Assembly (NCBI RefSeq): GCF_000233455.1
Contig: NZ_JH376420.1
Coordinates: forward strand, 2,100,634 to 2,164,633
DNA length: 64,000 nucleotides
Origin: [Clostridium] citroniae WAL-17108
GTDB taxonomy: Bacteria > Bacillota > Clostridia > Lachnospirales > Lachnospiraceae
Direction: 5' to 3'
This document shows positions 45,106-53,622 of this stretch, in pieces. Position 1 is the first letter of the stretch. Every line of letters begins with the position of its first letter. The translations under genes and the position numbers were made by a program. A model generated the notes under the pieces. That model ran no database searches, was not told where the DNA came from, and worked only from the letters and a program-made list of their open reading frames with translations.

Positions 45106-45957
45106 TCAGATGTTGCCATATATTCTTTGAAGAAATTCCACGTCTTTCCAAAACCGTTCCCTGCTGGAATTCTCCAGCAGCATGGTAATATGCGGCTTCA
45201 TCTCTTTCACCCGTTCCATTAACGGCGGATAACAGAACAGGCCTTCTCCCACATGGCGGAACAGCTGATCTTCCCCATCAAATACAAAATCTTTTACATG
45301 AAGAACACTGATCCTGTCACCATAATATGAGAACGCCCTGTCAATGACCTGCTTTTGCTGTTCGGGCCTCACCTGATCCGGATGGATCAGGTTCACTGCG
45401 TCCAGGATCACCTCCACATTGGGAGAATCTATATCTTCCAGAAAGCGCTTCATCCTGGCCGGGCTGTAAAGGGTGTGGTTAAACACGCCCTCCACTCCCA
45501 CTATAACTCCCAGCTTTTCAGCTGCAGAAACAATCTCCTTCATACTTTTTAAAAGAAGCCGGTATGCATCCTCTGTATAAGTTTCACCAGTGACATTAAA
45601 ATCCGGGTCCAGGCGCCCGGTCTCCGTCCCAACCATATCGGCGCCCAGAATACGGGCATATTTCAAATGCTCGATAAAGCGCGCCACTTCCGCTTTCCGC
45701 CGGGCCTCAATGGGATTCACAGGATTAATGTAGCACCCCAGTACAGCCACATGCAGATGGTTCCTTTCCAGTTCCGAGGCAATATAGCGGGCAAACCCAG
45801 GGCTATAATGTCCTGTGGTAAAATCGTAATTGCTCACCGACTTTGAAAAAGCCAGCTGGATCTGATGTATGTGATTGTCCCTAACTTCTTCAAACACCCT
45901 TTCCATCTCCATTTTAGGGCATAGATCATGGCATCTCATGCCTATGTTCAGTTTCAT
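45106..45957 (-). CDS. sugar phosphate isomerase/epimerase-like TIM-barrel protein
   Basis: 283 residues from MKLNIGMRCH, preceded by GGTGGGAG. It overlaps the LacI gene end by about 30 bases. The xylose-isomerase-like (AP endonuclease 2) barrel is seen in HQIQLAFSKSVSNYDF, MVGTETGRLDPDF, VGVEGVFNHTLYSPARM, NVEVILDAVNLIHPDQ and ISVLHVKDFVF, with the Glu, Asp, His and Glu (TMLLENSS) expected to bind metal. The reaction is unknown. Context with the regulator and pectin genes suggests a step in uronate or rhamnose catabolism. Confidence 0.82.
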   Translation of the reverse strand: MKLNIGMRCHDLCPKMEMERVFEEVRDNHIHQIQLAFSKSVSNYDFTTGHYSPGFARYIASELERNHLHVAVLGCYINPVNPIEARRKAEVARFIEHLKYARILGADMVGTETGRLDPDFNVTGETYTEDAYRLLLKSMKEIVSAAEKLGVIVGVEGVFNHTLYSPARMKRFLEDIDSPNVEVILDAVNLIHPDQVRPEQQKQVIDRAFSYYGDRISVLHVKDFVFDGEDQLFRHVGEGLFCYPPLMERVKEMKPHITMLLENSSRERFWKDVEFLQRIYGNI

Positions 45958-46972
45958 TCTCCCACCTCTCATTCCTTACCGTATCATTCAGGTTCCTGAC
46001 AGTATCCCTGATAATCAGTTTATTATTCAGATAGATCCTGCGGTTATCTATGATCCCATCATCCAGCTGGCGCAGAAGCACTCTGGCCCCTTCTCTGGCA
46101 ATCTGTCCCATATTACGCTCCACCGTAGTCAGGCGCATATCCGAGTACCCTGACATATCCCAATTATCAAACCCAATGAGGGACACATCGCCAGGCACCT
46201 CAAGCCCGGCCTGTGTTATGGCGGTTCTGGCCCCGAAGGCCATCTCGTCATTAAAACAAAGCATGGCCGTAGGTTTATAGGCCAGCAGCTGACTTGCCGC
46301 AGCATATCCACTGGCATAACGGTAATTTCCACAGATAACCGGAAGGCTGTCAGGATTCATTCCATGGCGTTTCACAGAAGCGCGCCAGCCCTGCCGGCGC
46401 AGTCTGCTGGAATCCAGTTCCGGATTGCCTTCAATGATCCCAATATTCCTGTGCCCGTTCTCAATCAGGTAATCCATGGCAAGTTCCATGGCCCGTTCCT
46501 CGTCTGTTGTCACATTGGGAGCATCCACATCAACGGTACGGCAGATCACAACCATGGGAATACCTTTACCCAGAACTTCCTGCATAAAATCCATATCCTC
46601 ACTGCGCTGGGACAGAACAATGATCCCATCATAAAATGTGGGGTTTAGGGTGCCTGTATCATGCATATCAATACCCTTAACCACTACATTATATTTGCTC
46701 CCTGTAATCTGATAAACTCCTGTCAGCACATCATGCAATACAAATGGGGACGTCATCTTACTGATCGCGGAAAAATACAACCCTATGACATAGGATCTGG
46801 ATTTTTTCAGATTAATGGCTGCCTGGTTCGGCACATACCCCATCTCCCTGGCAATACGAAGGATGTTCTTCTTATTCTCCGTATTCTCTGTCCCTATGCC
46901 GTTTAGCGCCCTTGATACCGTTGAATAGGATACTCCTGCCCTTTTGGCGATATCCTTGATCGTCACTGCCAT
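45926..46972 (-). CDS. LacI-family transcriptional repressor
   Basis: 348 residues. The N-terminal HTH is textbook: TIKDIAKRAGVSYSTVSRAL, then the hinge region NQAAINLKKSRSYVIGL. The periplasmic-binding-like core follows (GVYQITGSKYNVVVKGIDMH; GNYRYASGYAAASQLLAYKP; VSLIGFDNWDMSGYSDMRLT). The ligand is probably a pectin-derived sugar. It is the likely repressor of the GH28, ABC importer and GH105 genes, whose divergent promoters contain LacI-type sites. GGGGG lies five bases before the ATG. Confidence 0.95.
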   Translation of the reverse strand: MAVTIKDIAKRAGVSYSTVSRALNGIGTENTENKKNILRIAREMGYVPNQAAINLKKSRSYVIGLYFSAISKMTSPFVLHDVLTGVYQITGSKYNVVVKGIDMHDTGTLNPTFYDGIIVLSQRSEDMDFMQEVLGKGIPMVVICRTVDVDAPNVTTDEERAMELAMDYLIENGHRNIGIIEGNPELDSSRLRRQGWRASVKRHGMNPDSLPVICGNYRYASGYAAASQLLAYKPTAMLCFNDEMAFGARTAITQAGLEVPGDVSLIGFDNWDMSGYSDMRLTTVERNMGQIAREGARVLLRQLDDGIIDNRRIYLNNKLIIRDTVRNLNDTVRNERWENETEHRHEMP

Positions 46973-47007
46973 ATTAACCCCCGTTTTGATAACCCTCCGT
47001 TATCCCA

Positions 47008-48606
47008 TTATCTTTTATCTATATGTCCTATATGTTCCGTCTCAATCTCCGGCCCCAGCTGCCCCTCTATCTTCACATTCCGAAGAACCAGCTCTTCTAT
47101 ATTATTTGCATAGATCCCCTGGCGGCAGGTCTGCTCACTGCAGCCCTCCATCATGGCCGGCTGTCCCTTCTGCGCCTCCGGTGTAAAGCTTATGGAGACG
47201 CGTTCCATCTCCACCTTTCCTATCTTCCGCTCAGGAAGACCGTACAGATAGGCGGCCGCCACATGGCAGTTCACCGCCTCTATATCCCGAAATGTAAGAT
47301 GCTTGATCCATGGGGTCCTGTCATCCACAGGAAGCCTCTCCTTTGTCCTTACATACTCACTGTTTCCGTCCGGATCACAGTAATAAAAGCTGTTGATCAC
47401 AAACGGCGTCTTCACTTGATCCATGTGGATACGCTCAAACAGGATACCATCCACCACAGCATTTTTCCCTCTGCCCCTGCGGGTTTTAATGCGCAGCCCC
47501 CGGTCCGTATGCCGGAATACACAGTCCCTGACCGTCAGGTTCTTAACTCCCCCCGCCATCTCACTTCCTATGGTAACTGAACCGTGTCCGTCCCTCATGC
47601 AGCATCTTGATACAACAATGTCCTCCGAAGGTCTTTTGTAAGTGGTTCCCATATAAATCTTACCGGATTTGACAGCAATACAGTCATCTCCCACTGAAAA
47701 ACAGATCCCTGTGATCTCCACATCCCTGCAGGACTCCGGGTCCAAACCATCTGTGTTAGGCGAGTCCTTAGGGCTCAATACCCTAAGATCCAGGAATTTT
47801 AAATGCTCTGAAAAATAAGGGTGTATATTCCAGCTGGGGCTGTTGCGCAGAGTGAGTCCCTGTATAACCACATGCTTACACCGTTCCAGAAAAACCATCC
47901 GCGGCCGAAAAGCTGTTTTCATCCTTTTGGGATCGTGCCACCAGTTTTCTTCACCGAATCCTGCATTTCCTTCAATCACTCCCCTGCCATAGATGACGGC
48001 ATTTTCTATATTAATGCCCGTGACCACTGCTGAAAACATGGGCAGAGGATCCCCCTCCCATGTTCCCAGATTGTATTCATCTTTACCATCAAAGCTTTTG
48101 ATCATCCCTTTCAATACCGGGAACCTGGATCTGTCTGTATCAGCAGACAAAACCGCCCCTTTTTCCAACTCAATCTTCACATTATCTTTTAGAAACAGTG
48201 ATACAATACGGTAAGTACCTGCCGGTACCAGTACCCGGCTGTCCTTTGGGCAGGCCATGACGGCAGACTGAATAAACAGCGTGTCATCCTGTATCCCATC
48301 TCCTTTGGCACCGAAATCCCGCACATTCAGCGTCACAAATTCCCGGTCCGTTGTGAATCCTGCCTCAGCGCAAAACGCAGTATCTTCCTGTGCATCCGCT
48401 CTGTCCCCAAACGCCGCGCGCCGGATTTCCACCTTATAAAATGTCTCCGGTTCTAGATCATACAGGCTTGTTATGGTCCTTTCTGTTTCCAAAAAAAATT
48501 CCCCATTAAGGAAAATATCATAGGGTTCCAGGGTCTCGTATGCTCCTCCATCCCCTATCTCCAGCACGGCACAGCGCGCATTTTTGTAAATCACCTTTAG
48601 TTCCAT
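47008..48606 (-). CDS. GH28-family polygalacturonase or rhamnogalacturonase-type exo-enzyme
   Basis: 532 residues with no signal peptide, so it is intracellular and acts on imported oligosaccharides. Residues about 1-85 form a fibronectin-like domain (TSLYDLEPETFYKVEIRR). The right-handed beta-helix begins at VRDFGAKGDGIQDDT. The GH28 catalytic motifs are SPNTDGLDPE, VGDDCIAVKSG, GHGSVTIGSE and LRIKTRRGRG. It probably trims galacturonic acid from oligomers. AAAGGAG precedes the start. A 178-base gap with two RNA hairpins separates it from the permease genes upstream in the same direction. Confidence 0.92.
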   Translation of the reverse strand: MELKVIYKNARCAVLEIGDGGAYETLEPYDIFLNGEFFLETERTITSLYDLEPETFYKVEIRRAAFGDRADAQEDTAFCAEAGFTTDREFVTLNVRDFGAKGDGIQDDTLFIQSAVMACPKDSRVLVPAGTYRIVSLFLKDNVKIELEKGAVLSADTDRSRFPVLKGMIKSFDGKDEYNLGTWEGDPLPMFSAVVTGINIENAVIYGRGVIEGNAGFGEENWWHDPKRMKTAFRPRMVFLERCKHVVIQGLTLRNSPSWNIHPYFSEHLKFLDLRVLSPKDSPNTDGLDPESCRDVEITGICFSVGDDCIAVKSGKIYMGTTYKRPSEDIVVSRCCMRDGHGSVTIGSEMAGGVKNLTVRDCVFRHTDRGLRIKTRRGRGKNAVVDGILFERIHMDQVKTPFVINSFYYCDPDGNSEYVRTKERLPVDDRTPWIKHLTFRDIEAVNCHVAAAYLYGLPERKIGKVEMERVSISFTPEAQKGQPAMMEGCSEQTCRQGIYANNIEELVLRNVKIEGQLGPEIETEHIGHIDKR

Positions 48607-48672
48607 AGATCCAGACTCCTTTCAAAATATTTTAGCACAATCCAGGCGTAAAGTATATACGGTTCATATACA

Positions 48673-48712
48673 GTAATAGCGGGGACCCCTGACCGGAGTT
48701 CCCCACTATTAC
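48673..48712 (-). other. mRNA stem-loop between the ABC permease and GH28 genes
   Basis: GTAATAG-C/T-GGGGA pairs with its complement over a 14-base loop. The one odd position forms a G-U pair in minus-strand RNA but a C-A clash in plus-strand RNA, so the structure appears to be selected on the minus strand. No T-run follows; a stabilising 3'-end structure for the transporter mRNA is likely. Confidence 0.6.
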
Positions 48713-48717
48713 AGAAA

Positions 48718-48766
48718 TTATAAGTCCGTTTTGGCACCGTTTTCACATCGGACGTTCTGAGCAGTT
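48718..48766. repeat. interspersed intergenic repeat, copy 2
   Basis: It begins TTATAAGTCCGTTTT and keeps GTCCG...CGGAC pairing. It matches copy 1 at 6664-6713. In this copy AAATTATAA and TTATAATTT on the outside add further pairing. Confidence 0.6.
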
Positions 48767-48784
48767 ATAATTTTCCGATTTTTC

Positions 48785-49636
48785 TCAGCCTTTAACTCCC
48801 CCTGCGGCAATACCGTCAATAAAGGAATCCTGGGCACAGAAAAATACGATCAGGGACGGAAGTATGGAAATGAGGGACATGGCCAGGATACGATTCCACT
48901 GGAATCCCACATCGCTGTCCATGGACATGCGAAGGTATACGGAATTGGTATACTTCTGCATATCGGAAATATAGATCAACGGTCCCTGGAAATCGTTGTT
49001 CGTCCACATGAACTGGAACAATGCGCAGGACACAAGGGACGGCTTCAGCATAGGTACGATCACATACCACAAGGTTTTTAATGTATTGCACCCGTCAATC
49101 TTCGCGGCCTCCTCCAGTTCCTTTGGCACTCCTCTCAGGAACTGGATCAGCATGAACACAAAATATGTGTCAACTGCAAACAGCGAGGGCAGGACCAGGG
49201 GAAGGTAGGTGTTAACCCAGTTCCATTTATTAAACATGATGTACTGGGGTGCGTTCAACACTACCTGGGGCAGGAACAGGGTAGACATCAGCAGGGCAAA
49301 AAATATCTTCTTTCCTTTGAAGTCAAACCTTCCAAATCCGTATGCTGCAATCACAGCGGAAAACACTGTAAAGATCACCTTGGGGATTACGATCTTATAT
49401 GTATTGATCAGGGAAGTGATCAGGCTTATCTTGCCGCCGTAGCTTTTAAACGCATTGTTATAACCGTCAAACACAGGATTCTTGGGAATAAACCATGCGC
49501 TGGTGAATATCTCGGAATTAGTCTTAAAGGTAGCGCCCACCATCCAGATCAACGGATATACCATAATGAAACCAACCAGGATTAAAAGAGTATAACGGAT
49601 TATTGTACTGATTTTATGTTTTGTCTCTCTTGTCAT
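48785..49636 (-). CDS. carbohydrate ABC transporter permease (MalG type)
   Basis: 283 residues with six membrane segments. The EAA loop is ELEEAAKIDGCNTLKTLWYV, the usual position and spacing for MalG-type subunits, and MVYPLIWMVGATFKTNSEIF is the typical N terminus. It pairs with the permease encoded six bases upstream and the lipoprotein further upstream. It carries a pectin-derived oligosaccharide by context. No dedicated ATPase is encoded here; as in many Firmicutes, a shared MsmK-type ATPase probably serves. Confidence 0.93.
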   Translation of the reverse strand: MTRETKHKISTIIRYTLLILVGFIMVYPLIWMVGATFKTNSEIFTSAWFIPKNPVFDGYNNAFKSYGGKISLITSLINTYKIVIPKVIFTVFSAVIAAYGFGRFDFKGKKIFFALLMSTLFLPQVVLNAPQYIMFNKWNWVNTYLPLVLPSLFAVDTYFVFMLIQFLRGVPKELEEAAKIDGCNTLKTLWYVIVPMLKPSLVSCALFQFMWTNNDFQGPLIYISDMQKYTNSVYLRMSMDSDVGFQWNRILAMSLISILPSLIVFFCAQDSFIDGIAAGGVKG

Positions 49637-49642
49637 CAGGCC

Positions 49643-50536
49643 CTACCTTCCTTCCTCATCTGAATAATAGACCCACTTTTTCTGGCTTATGAATGCAGCC
49701 GCGGTCAAAGTCATGACAATCAGGAACAGGATCCATGCCTGGGCACTTGCCATGCCCATCTTATGACGCAGGAATGCATTATTGTAAATCAGCATTGAAA
49801 TCAGGGTCGTGGCTCCGTTCGGTCCTCCCTTTGTCACCAGGAACGGAGCGTTAAATTCCTGGAACGCCTGGCAGAGCTGTGTGATCAGGTTATAAAAGAT
49901 AACCGGCGTGATCAGCGGCACAGTGATCTTAAAAAACTGAGTCCATTTTCCGGCCCCGTCAATGGAAGCAGCCTCATAGAGGTCCTCCGACACACCTTTT
50001 AATGCTGCCAGAAATATTACCATGGCAGAGCCAAACTGCCACACACGCAAAAGCACGATCACAAATAGAGCGCTGTTTGCTCCGGCCATCCAGTTGATCT
50101 TAGGACCGCCGAAAAATGTGATTACCGTGTTGATCAAACCGTCTGTATTGAACACGGCCCTCCACAGGATAGCGATGGCAATGGAACCGCCCAGAATGGA
50201 GGGGATATAGTAAGCTGTCCTAAAAAAATTAACGCCTTTCAGCTTAAAGTTCAGAATATAGGCAATAAACAGTGCAAAGGCCAGCTTCAGGGGTACATCA
50301 AATATGGCATACTTAAAGGTAACCGCAAATGCTTTGATAATATCTTCATCAGTAAATATTTTTTCGTAATTCATGAGCCCTGTCTTTGTTATGCCGTTAA
50401 ACAAGTCGTAGTTAGTGAAGCTGTAATACAGCGAAGATGCAAACGGATATACCTTGAACAAAAGAAATCCGACCAGCCACGGGAGAATATAAATCAGGCC
50501 GATGTTCATTGCCAGGAATCCTTTCTTGTTTTTCAT
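49643..50536 (-). CDS. carbohydrate ABC transporter permease (MalF type)
   Basis: 297 residues with six membrane segments. The EAA loop is SEDLYEAASIDGAGKWTQFF. The N-terminal IYILPWLVGFLLFKVYPFAS is typical of MalF-type subunits. GGAGG lies seven bases upstream. It is co-transcribed with the lipoprotein and the second permease. Confidence 0.93.
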   Translation of the reverse strand: MKNKKGFLAMNIGLIYILPWLVGFLLFKVYPFASSLYYSFTNYDLFNGITKTGLMNYEKIFTDEDIIKAFAVTFKYAIFDVPLKLAFALFIAYILNFKLKGVNFFRTAYYIPSILGGSIAIAILWRAVFNTDGLINTVITFFGGPKINWMAGANSALFVIVLLRVWQFGSAMVIFLAALKGVSEDLYEAASIDGAGKWTQFFKITVPLITPVIFYNLITQLCQAFQEFNAPFLVTKGGPNGATTLISMLIYNNAFLRHKMGMASAQAWILFLIVMTLTAAAFISQKKWVYYSDEEGR

Positions 50537-50616
50537 ACGGTTACCTCCAAATGTTCTTGTTCAAAAAGCCTTTTTGCTTTTACACAGGCAGCATGCCTGC
50601 TGCAAACCCCATACTG

Positions 50617-51966
50617 TTAGTAATTGTAACAGTCATCAATGCCTTTCATCAGATCCTCTGCGGCTTTGGCCGAACTGATGTCGCCTGCGCTTAACTTGCC
50701 GAACACTTTATAATATACTCCGTCCGGATTGGCTTTTAAGTCATTGTGTTCAAACATGGGATCCAGGGGGAATTTGGAATATCCCAAAACCTTTTCATTG
50801 GCTTCCATAACAAGGGCGTCACCGATCCCCTTATCTTTGAGTACTGCCATCCCCTGGGCTGAACAGGGGATTCCTCGCTCAGTACCGCAAATTTCGATGC
50901 CTTCTTCATCATTTAACAGATAATTTATCAGCATAGCCGCTTCCTTCGGATGGGCTGAATTGGCGGATACTGCCAGAGCCATGGAAATCTTGGTGAAACC
51001 GCCATTGTAATCGCCAAACTTAATAAAATCACCGATCACCAGTTCCTGTCCGGGCTTATCAGTGCTCTCCACAATTGCCTTCTGAACTTTGGTAACTGCC
51101 GAATCCCACTCAAACACACCCGCATACTGGCCGTTAATAACCTTTGCATTCTTATCCAGAGAATCAGCCATATCACCCTGAAGCGTGGCAATGGTCGGGA
51201 TAACATGAGCTTCCTCCAGCTTTGTCATGAAATCCATAGCTGACTGGATCTCTTCCGCCGTATACTGAAGCTCTCCATTCTCAACCCAGGGCTTCCCATA
51301 TACGCTTTCCAGATAATACACCATAAAAACAGCGCGGTCATATTCCATCATGGCCAAAGGATAGTAACCCTCATTAAATGCCTTGAACTTTGCTCCCGCC
51401 TCTAAAAGAGAAGCTTCATCCACAGGAATATCACATCCAACCTCATCAAATGTGGTTTTATTCCAGTAGAACAAACGCCCTGTCATCGCTACCGGCACAG
51501 CCATCAGCTTGCCATCGGCCTTGCACTGCTCCAGACTGCCCTGGTCAAACTGTGCCAGATCCAGGACCTCACTGTAATCTTCCAGATTGGCAAAGTTGGT
51601 GCCGTTGCCGCTGTAAGAGGTAATCCAGTTCCAGTTGATCTGCATCACATCAGCAGCATTGCCTCCCTGGATTGCCAGAGACTGTTTCTCCTCCCATCCG
51701 GTCCATGCGCCATACTCGCATTCCACCTTAATATTCGGATACTTGACCATGAATGCCTCCACAGCCTTTTCAGTGGCTTCATGCCTGGAATCGCCTCCCC
51801 ACCAGCAAAACTTAAGGTTTACTTCTCCGTCTGACGCCGCACCGCTTTCAGCTGCCGCCTGACTTGTTCCCTCCTTGGAGCCGCCTCCATTCCCGCAGGC
51901 TGCAAGAGATAATACCATTGCTGCCGCCAGAGCCAGTGATACTGCCTTTTTCATTCTTTTCTTCAT
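50617..51966 (-). CDS. sugar-binding lipoprotein of ABC transporter
   Basis: 449 residues. The start MKKRMKKAVSLA has AGGGAG seven bases upstream; the lipobox LAAC lies near residue 22. It belongs to the extracellular solute-binding protein family 1 (FCWWGGDSRHEATEKAVEAF, YPNIKVECEYGAWTGWEEKQ, INWNWITSYSGNGTN). The many exposed Trp and Tyr residues fit an oligosaccharide ligand, probably unsaturated rhamnogalacturonan or galacturonate oligomers given the neighbours. First gene of the transporter operon. Confidence 0.93.
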   Translation of the reverse strand: MKKRMKKAVSLALAAAMVLSLAACGNGGGSKEGTSQAAAESGAASDGEVNLKFCWWGGDSRHEATEKAVEAFMVKYPNIKVECEYGAWTGWEEKQSLAIQGGNAADVMQINWNWITSYSGNGTNFANLEDYSEVLDLAQFDQGSLEQCKADGKLMAVPVAMTGRLFYWNKTTFDEVGCDIPVDEASLLEAGAKFKAFNEGYYPLAMMEYDRAVFMVYYLESVYGKPWVENGELQYTAEEIQSAMDFMTKLEEAHVIPTIATLQGDMADSLDKNAKVINGQYAGVFEWDSAVTKVQKAIVESTDKPGQELVIGDFIKFGDYNGGFTKISMALAVSANSAHPKEAAMLINYLLNDEEGIEICGTERGIPCSAQGMAVLKDKGIGDALVMEANEKVLGYSKFPLDPMFEHNDLKANPDGVYYKVFGKLSAGDISSAKAAEDLMKGIDDCYNY

Positions 51967-51998
51967 TCTTTTTCTCCCTTCCATTCTTACTTTTCCAA

Positions 51999-52016
51999 TT
52001 TGCAAACCTTTGCAAA
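51999..52016. promoter_or_regulatory. LacI-type operator candidate in the transporter leader
   Basis: TTTGCAAA-CC-TTTGCAAA is symmetric. It shares TTGCAAAC(G/C)TTT with the site in the GH105 promoter. Confidence 0.5.
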
Positions 52017-52318
52017 TAAACTTAAAATATTATGCATATCTGCTATTTGTAAGCTATTACAATTCGATTTTTTCAAGCAAATATGCATTTTATTTTCTTG
52101 TATTTTCATAGTAACACCATTTTTGTTCGATGTCAACCGTGCATTATGTATAGTATTTTCATATATTTTTGTGCATGATTTACATTTATCTTTGTGGTGT
52201 CTTTGTGGTAATATATTTCTAAAGCTATATATTCAATTTTTTATGGAATTTGTAGTAATAATCTTTTACAACTTGGGATATTTCCGATCATTAATAGGAA
52301 TATTTACCATTGATATTA

Positions 52319-52347
52319 TTGCAAACGTTTCCGCATCACATTATGAT
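52319..52347 (+). promoter_or_regulatory. GH105 promoter overlapped by a LacI/CcpA-type operator
   Basis: TTGCAA (52319-52324) and TATGAT (52342-52347) are 17 bases apart. The palindrome AAACGTTT (52323-52330) with central CG overlaps the -35 and spacer. The surrounding TGCAAACGTTTCC also fits a catabolite-responsive element (cre) at nearly every position. Confidence 0.65.
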
Positions 52348-52397
52348 GTATTTGACTGAAGGCATATTACCGATAATTATAAAGGAGTATTTGAAAG

Positions 52398-53525
52398 ATG
52401 GAAATTCTGGATTGTTATATTGATCAATTGCTTGCACAGAGTACACCGCAAGCTCCTGTATGGAATATTGAGAACATAAAAGAAGGAAGAAAACCCAATT
52501 GGAATTACATTGATGGGTGTATGATAAATGCTGTCATTGAACTGTATTATATAACAAAGAAACAACAGTTTCTGGATTTTGCCGATGGATTTATTGATTA
52601 CTTTGTTAAGGAAGACGGATCGATCCTATCTTATAACCCCAAGGAGTATAATCTTGATAATGTAAACGCGGGCAAAACACTCTTTGACCTTTACCATCTT
52701 ACACACAGGGAAAAATACCGCCGGGCCATGGACACGGTCTACAGCCAGCTTCTTGGACAGCCGCGCACATCCACAGGCAACTTCTGGCACAAAAAAATAT
52801 ATCCCAATCAGATATGGCTGGACGGCCTCTATATGGCACAGCCCTTTTATATGCAGTATGAGACAGAATATAACAGCTGCAAAAACTGTATGGACTCATA
52901 TGAGCAGTTTTTAAATGTCTATCAGCTGATGCGTGATACCAGGAACGGCCTCTATTACCATGCATATGACGACTCCCGCCGGATGTTCTGGTGTGATAAG
53001 GTCACCGGGCTGTCTGATACGTTCTGGCTCAGAGCCATGGGCTGGTACGCCATGGCCCTGATCGACACCATGGAAGTCATGCCCGACTTCATGAAGGAAG
53101 AAAAGAAACGCATGAATTCAATCTATAGGGAACTGATCGATGCCATGCTGCCCTATCAGGATGAAAATTCCGGCATGTGGTACCAGGTAGTTAACCGGGG
53201 CGGTATCCTTCCTAATTATCTGGAGGAATCCGGCTCAGCTATTTTCTCGTATGCCATTATGAAAAGCGTCCGGCTGGGATATCTGCCTGATGAATATTAC
53301 TGTTACGGTGAAAGGGCCTTCAATGGCATCTGCAAAACTTATCTTTCCGAAAAAGACGGAAAACTGCAGCTTGGGGGCATCTGTCTGGTGGCCGGTCTTG
53401 GCAACTCAGATATGCGTGAAGGGACCTTTGACTATTATATGCGCGAACCCGTGGTGGAAAATGATGCAAAAGGAATCGCGCCACTTATTCTTGCCTATAT
53501 AGAAACCATGTTCCGGTCACGGTAA
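52398..53525 (+). CDS. GH105 unsaturated rhamnogalacturonyl hydrolase (YteR/YesR family)
   Basis: 375 residues, the full family length, no signal peptide. The (alpha/alpha)6-barrel is visible as helical repeats; family motifs are IYPNQIWLDGLYMAQPFYMQ (catalytic Asp), DTFWLRAMGWYAMALIDTME, and ESGSAIFSYAIMKSVRLGYL. It removes the unsaturated galacturonyl residue left at the non-reducing end by pectate or rhamnogalacturonan lyases. It is divergent from the transporter and completes a path from import (lipoprotein plus permeases) to intracellular trimming (GH28, GH105). AAGGAG lies ten bases upstream. Confidence 0.93.
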   Translation: MEILDCYIDQLLAQSTPQAPVWNIENIKEGRKPNWNYIDGCMINAVIELYYITKKQQFLDFADGFIDYFVKEDGSILSYNPKEYNLDNVNAGKTLFDLYHLTHREKYRRAMDTVYSQLLGQPRTSTGNFWHKKIYPNQIWLDGLYMAQPFYMQYETEYNSCKNCMDSYEQFLNVYQLMRDTRNGLYYHAYDDSRRMFWCDKVTGLSDTFWLRAMGWYAMALIDTMEVMPDFMKEEKKRMNSIYRELIDAMLPYQDENSGMWYQVVNRGGILPNYLEESGSAIFSYAIMKSVRLGYLPDEYYCYGERAFNGICKTYLSEKDGKLQLGGICLVAGLGNSDMREGTFDYYMREPVVENDAKGIAPLILAYIETMFRSR

Positions 53526-53551
53526 TAACTTTGCCCCGGAATAGCCGCCCT

Positions 53552-53579
53552 CAGTCCGGTCCGTGTACCGGACTGTTTT
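53552..53579 (+). terminator. terminator of GH105
   Basis: CAGTCCGGT and ACCGGACTG form a perfect nine-pair stem with a six-base loop, followed by TTTT. Confidence 0.88.
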
Positions 53580-53586
53580 CTGCCCG

Positions 53587-53622
53587 CTGTCATACCCCCT
53601 GTCATACCCGCTGTCACACGCT
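53587..53622. repeat. three 12-base tandem repeats at the end of the sugar transferase gene
   Basis: CTGTCATACCCC, CTGTCATACCCG and CTGTCACACGCT follow one another and run into the stop codon of the minus-strand gene. Confidence 0.7.

Larger units (their letters stand above)
51967..52397. other. divergent promoter region of the pectin transporter and GH105
   Basis: An AT-rich region of 431 bases with no gene. It holds the TTTGCAAA pair near the transporter gene, a possible TTACAA-N17-TATTTT promoter on the minus strand, and the GH105 promoter with its AAACGTTT operator (52319-52347). Confidence 0.6.
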
